From NCBI GenBank assembly GCA_946902985.2, contig OX336389.2, forward strand, positions 979,970,482 through 980,034,481: a stretch of DNA of 64,000 nt, in the 5' to 3' direction. The notes under the pieces are model-generated. The model had not been told where the DNA came from. It worked only from the letters and a program-made list of their open reading frames with translations, and did no database searches. Position numbers and translations under genes: made by a program. Source of the stretch: Meconema thalassinum (taxonomy: Eukaryota; Arthropoda; Insecta; Orthoptera; Tettigoniidae). How positions within the stretch are numbered: position 1 is the first letter of the stretch; every line of letters starts with the position of its first letter. This document shows, one piece after another, positions 1-10,040 of the stretch.

Positions 1-99
1 CTCTTCTGTGCCGACCCCATCTCCCGTTCGAATCATGTTGAGTGATTTCCATGTATGGCGTGGTAGTTCCATGCTAGCTGGTTTCTTGATAGGATCAAT

Positions 100-340
100 A
101 ATGATAATGATCATGTGGCCTCCAGAGAGGCCGAGTGCAGGTCTTTCTAGTTGACGCCCGTGGGCGACCTGCGCGTCGCAATGAGGAGGAAGTGATGATG
201 AAGAGGACACATACACCCAGTCCCCGAGCCACGGGAATTGACCCCAGAAGATTAAAATCCTGATGGCTCGGCCAAGAATCGAACCCGGGGCACTTTGGGC
301 CAAAGCCTAGCGCGCTTATCATTTAGCCACAGAGCCGGAC
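100..340 (-). mobile_element. tRNA-derived SINE (family A)
   Basis: A 241-bp SINE reading on the minus strand. The minus strand shows a Pol III A box (TGGCTAAATGATAAG) and a B box (GGGTTCGATTC) near its 5' end, and a tail of ATC/ATT triplets at the left end. It is bounded by a perfect 12-bp target-site duplication, gataggatcaat, at 88-99 and 341-352. No coding capacity. Confidence 0.85.
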
Positions 341-397
341 GATAGGATCAATGAAGTTTCTATATTTCTCATGGAATAGATTATTCCATACCTCAGA

Positions 398-1733
398 TCA
401 CTTGTTGTCAATCTGAAAATTATTTAATTGTAGATATTCCGCTGTTAGGATGGGTGGTCGGCGGGATTTCAAGCGACTTAACTTTACTGTAGGTATGTCA
501 GGATGATTAGGAAGCTGTGAAGTAGAGATTATATTTTGATATTCCCTCAAGAGAGAGTTTTGTCTGCATAAGTCAGGTGGTGCAATGTGACTTAGAGGTG
601 AAAGCCAGTACAGAGGAGTGGTCCTGATGCAACCTGATATTATCCTCATCGCCAAATTCAATTGGACATCAATCTGCTTCACATGTGGACTGTTAAGCCA
701 CACCGGTGCACAGTATTCAGCAGCTGAATAGACGAGTCCTAAAGCAGAAGATCGTAATGTTGTTGCTGTAGCTCCCCATGTGGTTCCACATAACTTCTGC
801 AAGATGTTATTGCGTGATCTTAGTTTTGCTGCAGTGTTCTGCAGGTGTTTCTTGAAGTACAAAGTCCTATCGAGAGTAACAACTAAATATTTTGGAAAAT
901 TTTGATGATGGAGGACTTTCTCATTAAAGATGACATTCAGCTTTGTATTTGCCAACCTGTTGTTTAAGTGGAAACAACTAACTTCAGTCTTACTAGGATT
1001 TGGTGTTAGTCTCCATTTCTTGAAGTATTCATTCATAATGCTTAGATCTGAGGAAAGAATCTGTTCGCGCTTCTTAAGAGTTCTTTCTTGAGTTGCCAAA
1101 GCCAGGTCATCTGCATAAAAGAATTTTCTCGATTGCGTTATAGGGAGGTCTGATGTGTACAAGTTAAAGAACACTGCAGCTAAAACGGAACCTTGTAATA
1201 GTCCATTGTTCAGTTGGGCCGATAACCTCGATGTTAGGCCCCTTAAAACAACAATTATCATCATCATCATCATCCATTGTTCAGTTTCTTTGCTTACTTA
1301 TTTTGGTCCCAACAACCACTTGGAAATATATTTCAGACAGCATATTGTTTATAAGCTTGTTCATAGTTTGACATGGTATGATACACATCAGTTTGTAGAG
1401 TAATCCATCCTTCCATACCGTGTCATAGGCTGCTGTGAGATCAACAAAAGCAACAGGTGTTTTAAGTTGTTGTTGAAACCCTGCTTCTATATGAGTGTGC
1501 AGACTTAGTACTTGATCTGTGCAGCTTCTACTTGGTCTAAAGCCTGCATCTTCAATAGGTGTTACTTCATGAATATTTGAACCAATTCGGTTAAGGATGA
1601 GTCTTTCCAGAAGTTTGTAGCAACAGCTTAGGAGAGCTATCGGTCGATAGCTATCTGGTTTATCCTTTGGCTTACCAGGTTTCAATACAGCTATGATTTT
1701 AGTTTTCTTGAAAGCTTTTGGTAGTTTACCAGT
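398..1733 (-). pseudogene. jockey/I-like LINE, RT and C-terminal part (5' half of split copy is at 6903-7062)
   Basis: Reverse transcriptase of a non-LTR retrotransposon. The minus-strand frames show RT motifs in order: SYRPIALLSCCYKLLERLI, then AFVDLTAAYDTVW (motif A), then an LLQGSVLAAVFFNLY block (motif B), then FFYADDLALA (motif C), followed by the long C-terminal thumb region. The upper part is read at 1281-1733 and the lower at 398-1215. They are separated by a 58-bp insertion (1216-1273) and frame loss. The copy is interrupted upstream by an RTE-type element at 1734-6902; the missing piece, with the frame KSPGFNGIHPEFL, resumes at 6903-7062. The APE endonuclease is absent, so this is a 5'-truncated dead copy. 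The exact clade within the jockey/I group is not certain. Confidence 0.8.
1216..1273 (+). mobile_element. 58-bp 3'-end-only insertion of retroposon family X
   Basis: It contains only the last ~58 bp of family X: the gggccgataacctcgatgtt motif, an aggccccttaaaac block and a (ATC)n tail. It is flanked by a perfect 13-bp duplication, ccattgttcagtt (1203-1215 and 1274-1286), inside the older minus-strand LINE. This is the expected product of target-primed reverse transcription that stopped almost at once. Confidence 0.85.
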
Positions 1734-1741
1734 GATCACTG

Positions 1742-2620
1742 ATGAGTCATTGTGCAAAGATGTTTGAGAATGTTTTGGAAAGGAGAATTAGGACAAGGAT
1801 AGAAGGAGGGATGAGGGAAGAACAACATGGCTTCAGAGCAGGAAGGTCCACAGTGGATTTGATTTTTGCTGTAAGGCAGTTACAAGAACAGCACTATGAG
1901 TATGGAACAGATCTACTGATGGCCTTCTTGGACATTGAGAAAGCATATGACAGTGTATGCAGGAACAAAGTATGGAAGTCCCTGGAGGATAGAGGAGTAG
2001 AGAAATGGACTATAAAGAGGATAAAGGAGATGTACAAGGGAAGCGTGAGCTGTGTGAAAGTGGGAGGAGAGAGATCAGACTGGTTGGAACAGAGAAACGG
2101 CCTGAAACAAGGAAGTGCTCTGTCACCGTTACTTTTCATTGTGGTGATGGATGACATAATGACCCGAGTGGCACAAGTAATTGTGGATGGAAAGATCAAA
2201 GCAATGGTGTTTGCAGATGATTTGATGATTTGGGGAAACAAGGAGGAGGAAGTACAGGAGCAGTTGGACGTGTGGGAAGGAATAATACAAGGATATGGGA
2301 TGAAATTTAGCATAAATAAGAGTGAGATGGTGATCACAACAAGGAAGAAGGACAGAACCACAACGGGAATAACAATTGGTGGGGAACAGCTGAAGAAAGT
2401 GGAGAGTTTCAAGTATCTGGGAAGCCTGATACAAGATAATGGAAGAATCGATAGAGAAATAAATGAGCGGGCGAGATATGCAGAAGCATTTCGGAGGAGT
2501 GTGAGAAGCATGTTATGGAGCAAGGATGTCCCTCAGAACAGCGAAAAGATCATATATCGGACGTACTATGTCCCTATCCTGACGTATGCCTCGGAGACCT
2601 GGGTTATGAAAGGAACATAG
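1742..2620 (+). pseudogene. RTE-type reverse transcriptase, fingers/palm part
   Basis: An open frame of 292 codons carrying the second half of an RTE-type RT. It shows EEQHGFRAGRSTVDLIF, MAFLDIEKAYDSV (motif A), GLKQGSALSPLLFIVVMDDI (motif B) and MVFADDLMIWG (motif C), then the FKYLGSLIQDNGRID motif. It lacks the APE domain and the first RT motifs because the copy is 5'-truncated. The frame ends when the 3.85-kb insertion begins; the C-terminal part continues at 6475-6896. Unlike copy B it retains an intact YADD-type motif C region, so it helps in reading that copy. It is not a functional gene on its own. Confidence 0.85.
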
Positions 2621-5198
2621 TATGTTCCTATCCTGACGTATTGAGCCCGTCAGAGGAGCTGCCAGGACAGCCAACAACCGCAATGACTTCCCTAGCATCT
2701 CATCCGCCGGACCTAACTGCCGTGAGGATCAGGTGAACTTCCAAATAGGCCAAAGCGGCACGAGAAACTGTAGTCCACGGGGATCGTGGTACATGGTGAC
2801 GAAGGTCATAGACTGCCTAAGGAAAGGTTCACCTTAAAAGCTAGACTGAGAAAAGAAACATCCAGACTTATGTAAAACACCGTGAAAATTTATTGTAAAT
2901 TTTACAAACCCCTATCCTAGTTCGGAGGGTTTCCTATCGGCTAATCCGCAAGCTAATAAATAATCAAAAATAAAGAGCAGGTCCCTACCTGAGAAGTTAC
3001 AGTAAACCCTCGCGAAAGATCTGTCTCACAATAATAAAGCAACAACAGCAACACTAGGAAAATGGTACGACGCAAATCCCTAGGTCAAGTTACAAGATCA
3101 AGCTAATATCAGAATTTACATTTAACAGGGTAGCAAAACAAATCTAAGTTAGGATGATACCATCTCCACATTTACATTTAACGTTAATTCATCCTAGCTA
3201 AGTCCTATCAATTAATAACAAAATTTACGGCGGTGACGTCCGTAATATCAAACAATTACATTCGAAGCTAAGTGACCAGCCATAAAAAAAACATCTAAAT
3301 CATTCTTAGGAACTAAGTGCTAATCAGCACACAAAAGGGTAACATAGAGGATTCATACACTTTTACATCATTAAATAAATAAATAAATAAGAGACCACAG
3401 TTTTATTCAAATGCCTGCCTACACCTTGGTTTACTGTTTGTAAGCCATAGTCATCTAATGTGTGTAGTTACGGTGACGACTGCGTAGTGAAGACTACGTC
3501 TGACATCGCATGGCCTGCACTCCACCAGCTACGAACTCAAGGTTCGAGCAAGCTTCAGTCGCAACAAAAAAAAGTGTCAGCTGTCCTCAAGTCATTTCCT
3601 CCAGGAAATACCTTCATTAGCACGGCTATGTCAGCAGGTTCCAAATGCAAATGAGCAAGGTTAAGCAGAAAGGATTTGTTAGTTAGCTTTTGTTTACCAA
3701 AATTATGCGTTTTATTATTAAGATGTCGGTTTAGGTTATCGTTGGTTTATGGCGAATAATACTGACAAGCCTGGGCACGGAGTGTCTCCCCTGAGATCAT
3801 CTCTGCCAAAAAGCCTCGACTCAAAGTCGGAATACAATCAACGAGCAATAACAACTCGGACACACAATAACACAAGTTACCAGCGGCGCACAGCTCGCGT
3901 TCAATAACTCTGGGATGGGCCTGGACACAATCAGTTACCCTCCCTAAATATCTGGTCCACGGGAACAGTCCCGGACATGGTACACACAATACCATCATAC
4001 ATGAAAAACCTCCCTAGCGGGGCTAGCCTACAACGTACTATAGAAACCTGACATAACTGTACTCGTCAACACAACGGTACACGCAACAGCGTTTAACTAA
4101 CAAATGACAATCACAGAACATATGATCAGATACAAGAATGGACACTGGGTTCCATAAGCTATAACTGCAATGAAAGGGAAAGTGAATGCTAAAAGCATTC
4201 TGTCCTATGTTAACATGAGTCTGTCTCACTTAGAAGCATGCGCTCTCAGTCGGGCACTGGGTAGAATACACAAAACCTCTTCGTGTCGCCGCAGGCTACA
4301 AGATTCCTGCGCTGTATGACACAACACACTAACTAGGCTGGCAATTTAAGCAAGATAATAACTGTAAAACTGGCCTCATAATAATACCTTTACCATAGGT
4401 TATAAACCTCGAAGAATATGTGCATAAAAAGCACGCTATAAATCTGAATACAATCATATAACACTGTCTTTCATATCAAAGACGTTTAAAAGGTAGCAAT
4501 GTCACTCATTGCTGGAGCTCTCTGCTCTCAAAGATAAAATACTCCATTTCTGACTTGTATCAAACATCAAATAAACACGTGTCATCACACATGACACTAA
4601 CAAAATAATAATTGTGGCGCAAATACCACTCTCTGCTGGATCTGCTTAATGATACGTTGGGAACTGAGTTCGATGCTGGACAACAATGAAACATCTCTAT
4701 TACTTATAAGGTCTACACTTGATCTGGATGGCTTCTGAGCTCATCTCTAATGAAATATGATGCAGTTACAAAACTGGTAATTACAGTCGATTACCCAAAT
4801 GATACGACTACTCTAACGAAGTCAGGAGTGTAACATAGACTGGCTGCAAAAAATGCAGTTAAAGAAACATAACCATGGCATCAGATTGCCATAACTAGAG
4901 TCTGCAAAGACTTGAAAAATCACCCCAGATAGGGTTAAACAAAGTAGCCTAAAAATGACTACAGTCACGTTTAGCAATAGGCAGAAATTGACGTTCCACG
5001 ACGTCCATCAAGCTGCACCAGGGTTGACCAAAATGTCAGACCCAAGGGTGACTCACAATCACTGCAAATAAATGACATCTAATTAGACTAATTACATTCC
5101 CTACCTATGAAATGGCTGTCACTAAGTTCGGTTGGTTCACAAACTACACTAATCTAACTATACCACCAGAAACTAGAACAAGGAAGGGTGTACAAAAC

Positions 5199-5554
5199 TC
5201 ACGATATGAAGGAGCCCACACTTAGCTCTCTGTCTAACGACAAGGGTTGAACAAAAGCACCTCTGGCTTTCAGGATTGGCATCGTCCTCATCAGAACTTC
5301 CATCTTGGTTCTCCCAAAGACCAGGGTTCGGTCTGTCCCTGTAGTTGACCTCGTGAATGGACTGGACATGCCTAGGAAAGGCATCCTCAGTTCCTTCCTT
5401 CTCGTTCGATGTTCTAGAAGTTCCATAATCAAGCGGGTCCCATCCGAGACATCTCCCTCATACCATAATGGTATTAGCCCATGGTCTCGGCCTCGAACAT
5501 GGTGTTGAAAAAGTTGACCACGTGGGCGGTAGTATAAGACTTGTAGTAATTCAT
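5199..5554 (-). pseudogene. Possible coding remnant, unknown
   Basis: The minus strand has an ATG with good context (gaaaataATGaa, 5554) opening MNYYKSYTTAHVVNFFNTMF, which stops at 5474. Just downstream another frame reads an acidic peptide including LWENQDGSSDEDDANPE and RCFCSTL, which ends at a splice-donor-like gtgagt at about 5198. Frame changes are needed to join them, so if this was a gene it is damaged. No family is recognised. Confidence 0.25.
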
Positions 5555-5820
5555 TATTTTCACTTGAAAATTACAGTATTAGTCGTAGATATCACAGGCT
5601 TTAAATATAACTGGTAACACAGCTTCTACACTTTGCAGATGTAAATGATAAATGGCCATGCACTGTTCTGCGGTTCCACACGTGTACAGACGCTACTTTT
5701 TCTATCACGTGGCATCCGTGAAATGGGCGTCGTTTTACTACGGATAAATTCACCGTAGCAATTACTATATAATGTACTTTTATTATAACACGTGTTCAAA
5801 GTAATAATATCACATTTACC

Positions 5821-6060
5821 TGTATATTTCGCACCAGGCTCTCGGCCCTCCACAAACACGTGGGTGTAAAAATGTGGTGCTACAGCAATGTCGTAAATTT
5901 CACAATACTTGCCAAATAATTCACTATACAATTCTTGTTGATCACTGCACATTAACAACAGTGTTTCGTAGTTCAATTGTGCTCGATGGCACTCGATAAT
6001 GATTCCTCGCTGAAAAACGGACTGTTTGCCACGTCTAATGCGACGGATATAATTACACGC
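5821..6060 (-). other. Exon-like open segment, unknown protein
   Basis: A minus-strand open segment of 80 codons bounded by a plausible acceptor (ccgccctgtgtag before 6060) and a plausible donor (AAATATACAG followed by gtaaatg at 5820). The encoded peptide has protein-like composition, for example SDQQELYSELFGKYCEIYD and PHFYTHVFVEGREPG. If not spliced, the same frame runs on to a stop near 5626. I do not recognise the family. It lies inside the 3.85-kb insertion and is unrelated to the CABIN1 exons by sequence. Confidence 0.35.
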
Positions 6061-6474
6061 CTACACAGGGCGGATTCTCCAGACGTAGTGCAAGGAACTG
6101 CGTTCCTCGTGGAAGCAAGTCGTCAAAACTAAGTCGTTGAGCGACTACTTACATTCCTATTTGCGTATCTGCAATGATATTACCTTCCCTTAAAGTGAAA
6201 AAACATTCTCCAAAATGTTTCAATAATACAGGATGACGAAATGGAATATTCTGAGTCTCGTAGAAAGATAAAATTAATTAATAAGACCTCAGATAAATAA
6301 TTAGCAGACTTCACCAAAGTCAAAAGTGCGATTCTCCGCTACTTCAAAGAGAATTGTATAAGCTCTTAGCTTCTCGTAGCTTTCTGGGTGTGTTCAAAGG
6401 TAGTACATCCCATCATAAATGTGCTGTCGTGAAAAATATCACATGAACCTTAGCTCAGCGGGTTCAGTATGCCT

Positions 6475-6896
6475 CGGAGACCTGGGTTATGAAAGGAAGG
6501 GAGAAGAGCAAAATACAGGCCAGTGAGATGAGGTTCTTGAGAAGCAGTATTGGAGCTACAAAGATGGACAGAATAAGAAATGAGAGGACCAGAGAATTAA
6601 TGAAGGAGGAACCATTACAGGATGGTATAGAGAAATCTGGACTTAGATGGTATGGACATGTAAAACGAATGGAGGAGAAGAGGATGCCCAGGAGGATACA
6701 CGAGACGAAGTGGGAAGGAAAGAGACCGAGAGGAAGACCGAGAGGCAGGTGGCTGAAGGGAGTGGAAGAAAGCGTGAAGAAGAGAGGAGAAGACTGGACA
6801 AGGGTGGAGGCTGAGAGATGGTGGGAAGACAGAAGACGTTGGAGAGGTTTGTGTTCCAAACAGACCTGGCCAGTGGCTGGAAACTGTGCAAGATGA
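6475..6896 (+). pseudogene. RTE-type LINE, C-terminal region
   Basis: Continuation of the RT protein from 2620 after the 3.85-kb insertion. The frame reads SETWVMKGREKSKIQASEMR, then RWYGHVKRMEEKRMPRRIH, a GKRPRGRPRGRW basic motif typical of RTE C-termini, and ends in RPWRGLCSK-like and AGNCAR residues just before a gatgatgatga tail. The first 24 nt repeat sequence already present at the left side of the insertion. Confidence 0.8.
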
Positions 6897-6902
6897 TGAT
6901 GA

Positions 6903-7062
6903 CCAGTATTCATTATATTAGAAAAGAAAGCAGCAAGCCATTTTACAAGTCTTGTTCCCACAATTGACAAGGAATTCAGGATGAATGCCATTAAACCCTG
7001 GTGATTTGCCTGTTTTAACATCCTTAAGTGTAGTATTAATCTCAGCTACTGTGAAGTCATTG
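6903..7062 (-). pseudogene. jockey/I-like LINE, upstream fragment of split copy
   Basis: The minus-strand frame reads FTVAEINTTLKDVKTGKSPG then FNGIHPEFL, the conserved pre-RT segment of jockey/I-type LINEs. It is the 5' continuation of the copy at 398-1733, separated from it by the RTE insertion 1734-6902. The fragment is cut at about 7063, where a SINE begins. Confidence 0.75.
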
Positions 7063-7070
7063 GAATATTC

Positions 7071-7549
7071 TGACCGGTGGACTGCCCAAGATCGCGGGTT
7101 CAAACCCGACCGAAGTCGTCAGATTTTTTAAGAGCGTTAAAAATCCCTCAGTATACCTTCCTTCGGAGGGGAAGTAAAGCCGCCGGTCCCATGTCATAGA
7201 TTTATGGCATTTTTAAAACCTTCCACTAATTACACCTGTGCGAAGCTAAATTAATTATAGGTTAAACAACGATCTTAGGGTTCCTATGTTTGTCGCCAAG
7301 AGCTGACTGCGGTGGCATCTAGTAGCCAAGTTCCTAACTAGTTGTTGTTGACGGTGGCGTTTGGCGGCAAAAGTAGGAACTACTTGAAATTCAATGTCTA
7401 CAGTCCTTACTTGAATTAAAAACAAATAACACACACTAATACAGACATCACAATTAACACAGGTTATTAGACAGATTCAACACACACCCAAAGTACACGG
7501 GGCTAGATGACCGCCTTGTCGCAGCCCCTAAACTAACGAACCAACCAAC
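7071..7549 (+). mobile_element. tRNA-derived SINE (family B, 3'-tail type)
   Basis: The 5' part has a tRNA-like B box (gggttcaaaccc at ~7098). The middle is diverged. The 3' end (from about 7430: cacactaatacagacatc ... cacggggctagatgac ... gcccctaaac) matches the 3' ends of the SINEs at 60575-60950 and, inverted, 30646-30790, 31543 onward and 39930 onward. No TSD was confirmed. Confidence 0.65.
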
Positions 7550-8312
7550 CTAGGATTTTTCTATGATGTACTGTAAAAATGTAAACTTATCATAATGTCC
7601 AGTGAGTTATTGCTTTTTATCTCCAGGGATTAGTTGAACTTGTAATATCAAAATATGGTTGTAAAACACACAATACTGTATGGTTAATATAAAATTCCTG
7701 ACTTTCTAATACTTTTCACCATTTTTTCCTGACTCACGCCATTTCTTCACACTTTTTCCTGACTTTTCCTGACCAAAAACAAAATTCCTGACTTTTCATG
7801 ACTTTTCCTGCCTGTGGACACCATGCTTTTGCACACAAGTCCAAGTTCCGTCTTGACGAATCTTTTATCGAATTGTCAAATTGGTTTCCATACTTCAAAC
7901 CACACAAGAAAGAAGATAATACTGTAGCTCATCCAGTTCCACGTTTTATCGACGATGACAAATAATTGTCAGAATATAATGAGAGAGAATTTTAATGGTT
8001 TTTAATATATTTTTTAATAAAATGGGCATTTCTTGGTAATGCTTCACATGCTTAGGTTAAGGGTTAAAGATGAGATCAGAGAATCTCGAAACAATTGTAC
8101 ACTGTTTTTGAAATAAATTAATCCAATTTTAAAAAGTATTGACTAGTTGGAACAATTTGAATTAGTTTCTTAACTATATTGTAAGCCAATACGGACCAAG
8201 CAATAATTATATTGTAAATATAAAAAAACAATATGGTCTTTTTTAAAGCTTATCTAAGGACAACTCATTCATTACCAAAGTCACACAGTTTCTACTGTTA
8301 TGAAAGACATAC
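7550..8312. other. CABIN1 intron sequence with a coding-like relic
   Basis: Mostly unassigned AT-rich DNA. At 7697-7810 there are clustered cctgactttt repeats of the kind seen at termini of some DNA transposons. Immediately after, 7822-7965 (+) holds a 47-codon open stretch ending in a stop, with peptide such as FIELSNWFPYFKPHKKEDN; family unknown. The CABIN1 donor site lies at 8312. Confidence 0.35.
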
Positions 8313-8954
8313 CTGCAAAATAGATGTATTCCTGACAGGACTGGTCGGGAAACGAGCAGCACTGGCAGTAGACGGAGGGGACATAGTTGTGACAATGGGC
8401 ACATCAGCTGGAGTAGTTATGGCACTAATGTTCCCAGTGGCGGTGATGGTCGAGGTAACTTGTGTTGCTGATGATGTCATTGCCATTGTTGCATTTATTG
8501 TTGTTGTTGCTGCTGCTGCTGCTGTTGTTATTATTGTTGGTGGTGCTATTACTAGAGATGTTGCTATTGGTGTTCCTGTGCTTGTTGCTATTGTTGTAGT
8601 TGTTGTTGGTATTACTGCTGCTGCTGTTGTAATAGTTATTGCTGTTGTTGCTCCTGCTGTTGTTATTATTATCGGAGCTGCTACTGCTTCTGCTGTTGTT
8701 ATTATTGATGCTGGTGCTGCAATTAATGCTGCTGTTGTTGTTATAGTCATTGCCGTTGTTGCTACTGTTGTTATAGTTATTGCTGTTGTTGTTACTGGTG
8801 TTGCTGCTATTGGTGGTGTTGTTGCCCCAGCCATTGTTGTTAATGTTGGTATTGTAGGGAAGACAGGAGGTTCAGTACCATTCAAAGCAGCTCGAATACG
8901 TGCAGTTTCCATTTCACAGAAGCGCAAAACTGGCTCTGTTTCCATAACCTCATT
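8313..8954 (-). CDS. CABIN1: CABIN1-like exon D with Thr/Ala/Ile repeat tract
   Basis: Fourth recognised exon of a CABIN1 orthologue. CABIN1 binds calcineurin and is a scaffold subunit of the HIRA-UBN1-CABIN1 H3.3 chaperone complex. The minus strand has an acceptor (tttgtttttctttttacag before 8954) and a donor (CAG|gtatgt at 8312). The exon is 214 codons, phase 0 at both ends, following exon C in frame. Its first ~25 residues (NEVMETEPVLRFCEMETARI) align with the end of the conserved helical segment of vertebrate CABIN1 (around VKFCQVHLG). The next ~180 residues are a Thr/Ala/Ile/Val tract encoded by degenerate triplets (GTT/GCT on the plus strand), as expected for an expanded repeat in the disordered C-terminal region. 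A plus-strand open frame over the same stretch is a shadow of the repeat. Confidence 0.85.
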
Positions 8955-9000
8955 CTGTAAAAAGAAAAACAAAGAACATTCCCTTTTATAGCTCATATTG

Positions 9001-9070
9001 AAATATTAGAAGCCATCTTCCAGTGTTGCCTAAATAATCTATTAGTAGAAGCTTTTCAGTCGATTCACAA
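9001..9070 (-). repeat. Penelope-type 5' fragment
   Basis: The minus strand reads gactgaaaagc ... ttaggcaacactgg ... atggcttc, matching the segment just upstream of the Penelope ORF starts at 12678 and 15953 with scattered differences. Probably a 5' remnant of a related Penelope-like family. Confidence 0.6.
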
Positions 9071-9109
9071 GATGGTGACCCGTTAAGATTGGGCAATTTT
9101 GTACGGTGA

Positions 9110-9330
9110 TAAAAGGCACTACTAGAAGTTTACCTATGTGACTTTCAAAAATCTGTTAAGTACTAAACGAACATAGTGGCCAAGCAAAGTTGAAACATTT
9201 AAATAGACTTCTCTCGCGATTTAACCAGCCGAGCGCAGTGAAACATGGTACAGCAAATGTTTATACACATTGTAATGAACTGACATCTAATTTAGTTCAA
9301 TTGTTTACATAACCTCAATATGGCGGCTGT
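9110..9330 (+). repeat. Dispersed repeat, related copy at 20700-20816 and 22284-22400
   Basis: The stretch gagcgcagtgaaac(a/t)tggtac and its surroundings recur at 22296 onward. The preceding part (gactttcaa ... aaatrgacttctc) recurs at 20728-20805. The second copy is split by the family X insertion. Nature unknown; no coding. Confidence 0.5.
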
Positions 9331-10040
9331 GTGAAATTTTAAAATTATTTACTTCTTGTGTCCCAATCATGCGATCGAAGTCAACATTTGCATAATGAAC
9401 CTATGCATTAATCATCAACTAATAGTACATAACTGTATGGCCTACACCAGTGTTCTATATGTTCAGTGAACCCCCCAGAAATATATAACTCTTAGTAAAA
9501 TGTTTAATCAAGTGCGTATTTCTTTAATTACATATGTAAATTTGCGCTCGGAGGGGTAATTTTGACATCAACACTCGGTTTCTCTCCGGAACCAGGCGCG
9601 AAGGGTTCAATTTCTGGATCGCAGGCGCGCGGCGGTGGGACATAAGGAGGGAGCGATGGGCGCGGAGTCGGGTGAGGCAAGGGGGGTAAGCCGAGAATAA
9701 CGCTAAACTATCGCTGGTGAAAGGACCAGCTCAAACCAGCGCTAGACACGACCTACCTCGAACCACCCCGAAGTTAGCCGATGTAGCCCTAGGCGATGTA
9801 TTGTCTCCAAGCGTGCGGTTTAAAATTTGTCTGTTATGGTACGTTTTGAAGGGATTTTAATTTCACGATTTTGCGTTATAGATATAATTAACTGCAATGA
9901 ACCAGAATATTTTTGTAACTACGATTTGTATAACATCAACAGGCGTACGAAGCCTATGTTTATGTAATTAATGTAAACTTTTAATTATTTAGAAGTGCTC
10001 ATAAAGCAAAATACGTCACGATAAGAACATAAATAACAGT

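Larger units (their letters stand above)
2616..6466. other. Unidentified 3.85-kb insertion within RTE copy A
   Basis: DNA of unknown origin between two 32-bp direct repeats of RTE sequence. The left edge also repeats a short stretch (tatgttcctatcctgacgta at 2624 against tatgtccctatcctgacgta at 2568). I found no LTRs, inverted termini or recognised transposase. It contains a short (AAAT)n run near 3375 and, on the minus strand, two gene-like pieces (5821-6060 and 5199-5554). The rest (2616-5198, 6061-6466) is AT-rich with nothing I recognise. It may be an unfamiliar mobile element or DNA captured by recombination. Confidence 0.5.
1734..6902 (+). mobile_element. RTE-type LINE copy A, 5'-truncated and split by a 3.85-kb insertion
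   Basis: This LINE inserted into the older minus-strand LINE, leaving ccagt on each side (1729-1733 and 6903-6907). It begins at the point equivalent to 58088 of the full-length copy B (56223-59347) and ends with the same gatgatgatga tail. Its body is 1734-2615 plus 6499-6902. The two parts are separated by 2616-6466, which is flanked by a 32-bp direct repeat of RTE sequence (2584-2615 and 6467-6498). Confidence 0.8.

Noticed and set aside
5626..6057. A 3' exon of CABIN1
   Set aside because: It is on the right strand and downstream of exon D, but lies inside an insertion flanked by RTE repeats and shows no resemblance to the conserved CABIN1 C-terminus.
8233..8991. Plus-strand open frame of 252 codons rich in Val/Ala
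   Set aside because: It is the antisense of the CABIN1 exon D triplet-repeat tract. The splice sites and conserved residues are on the minus strand.
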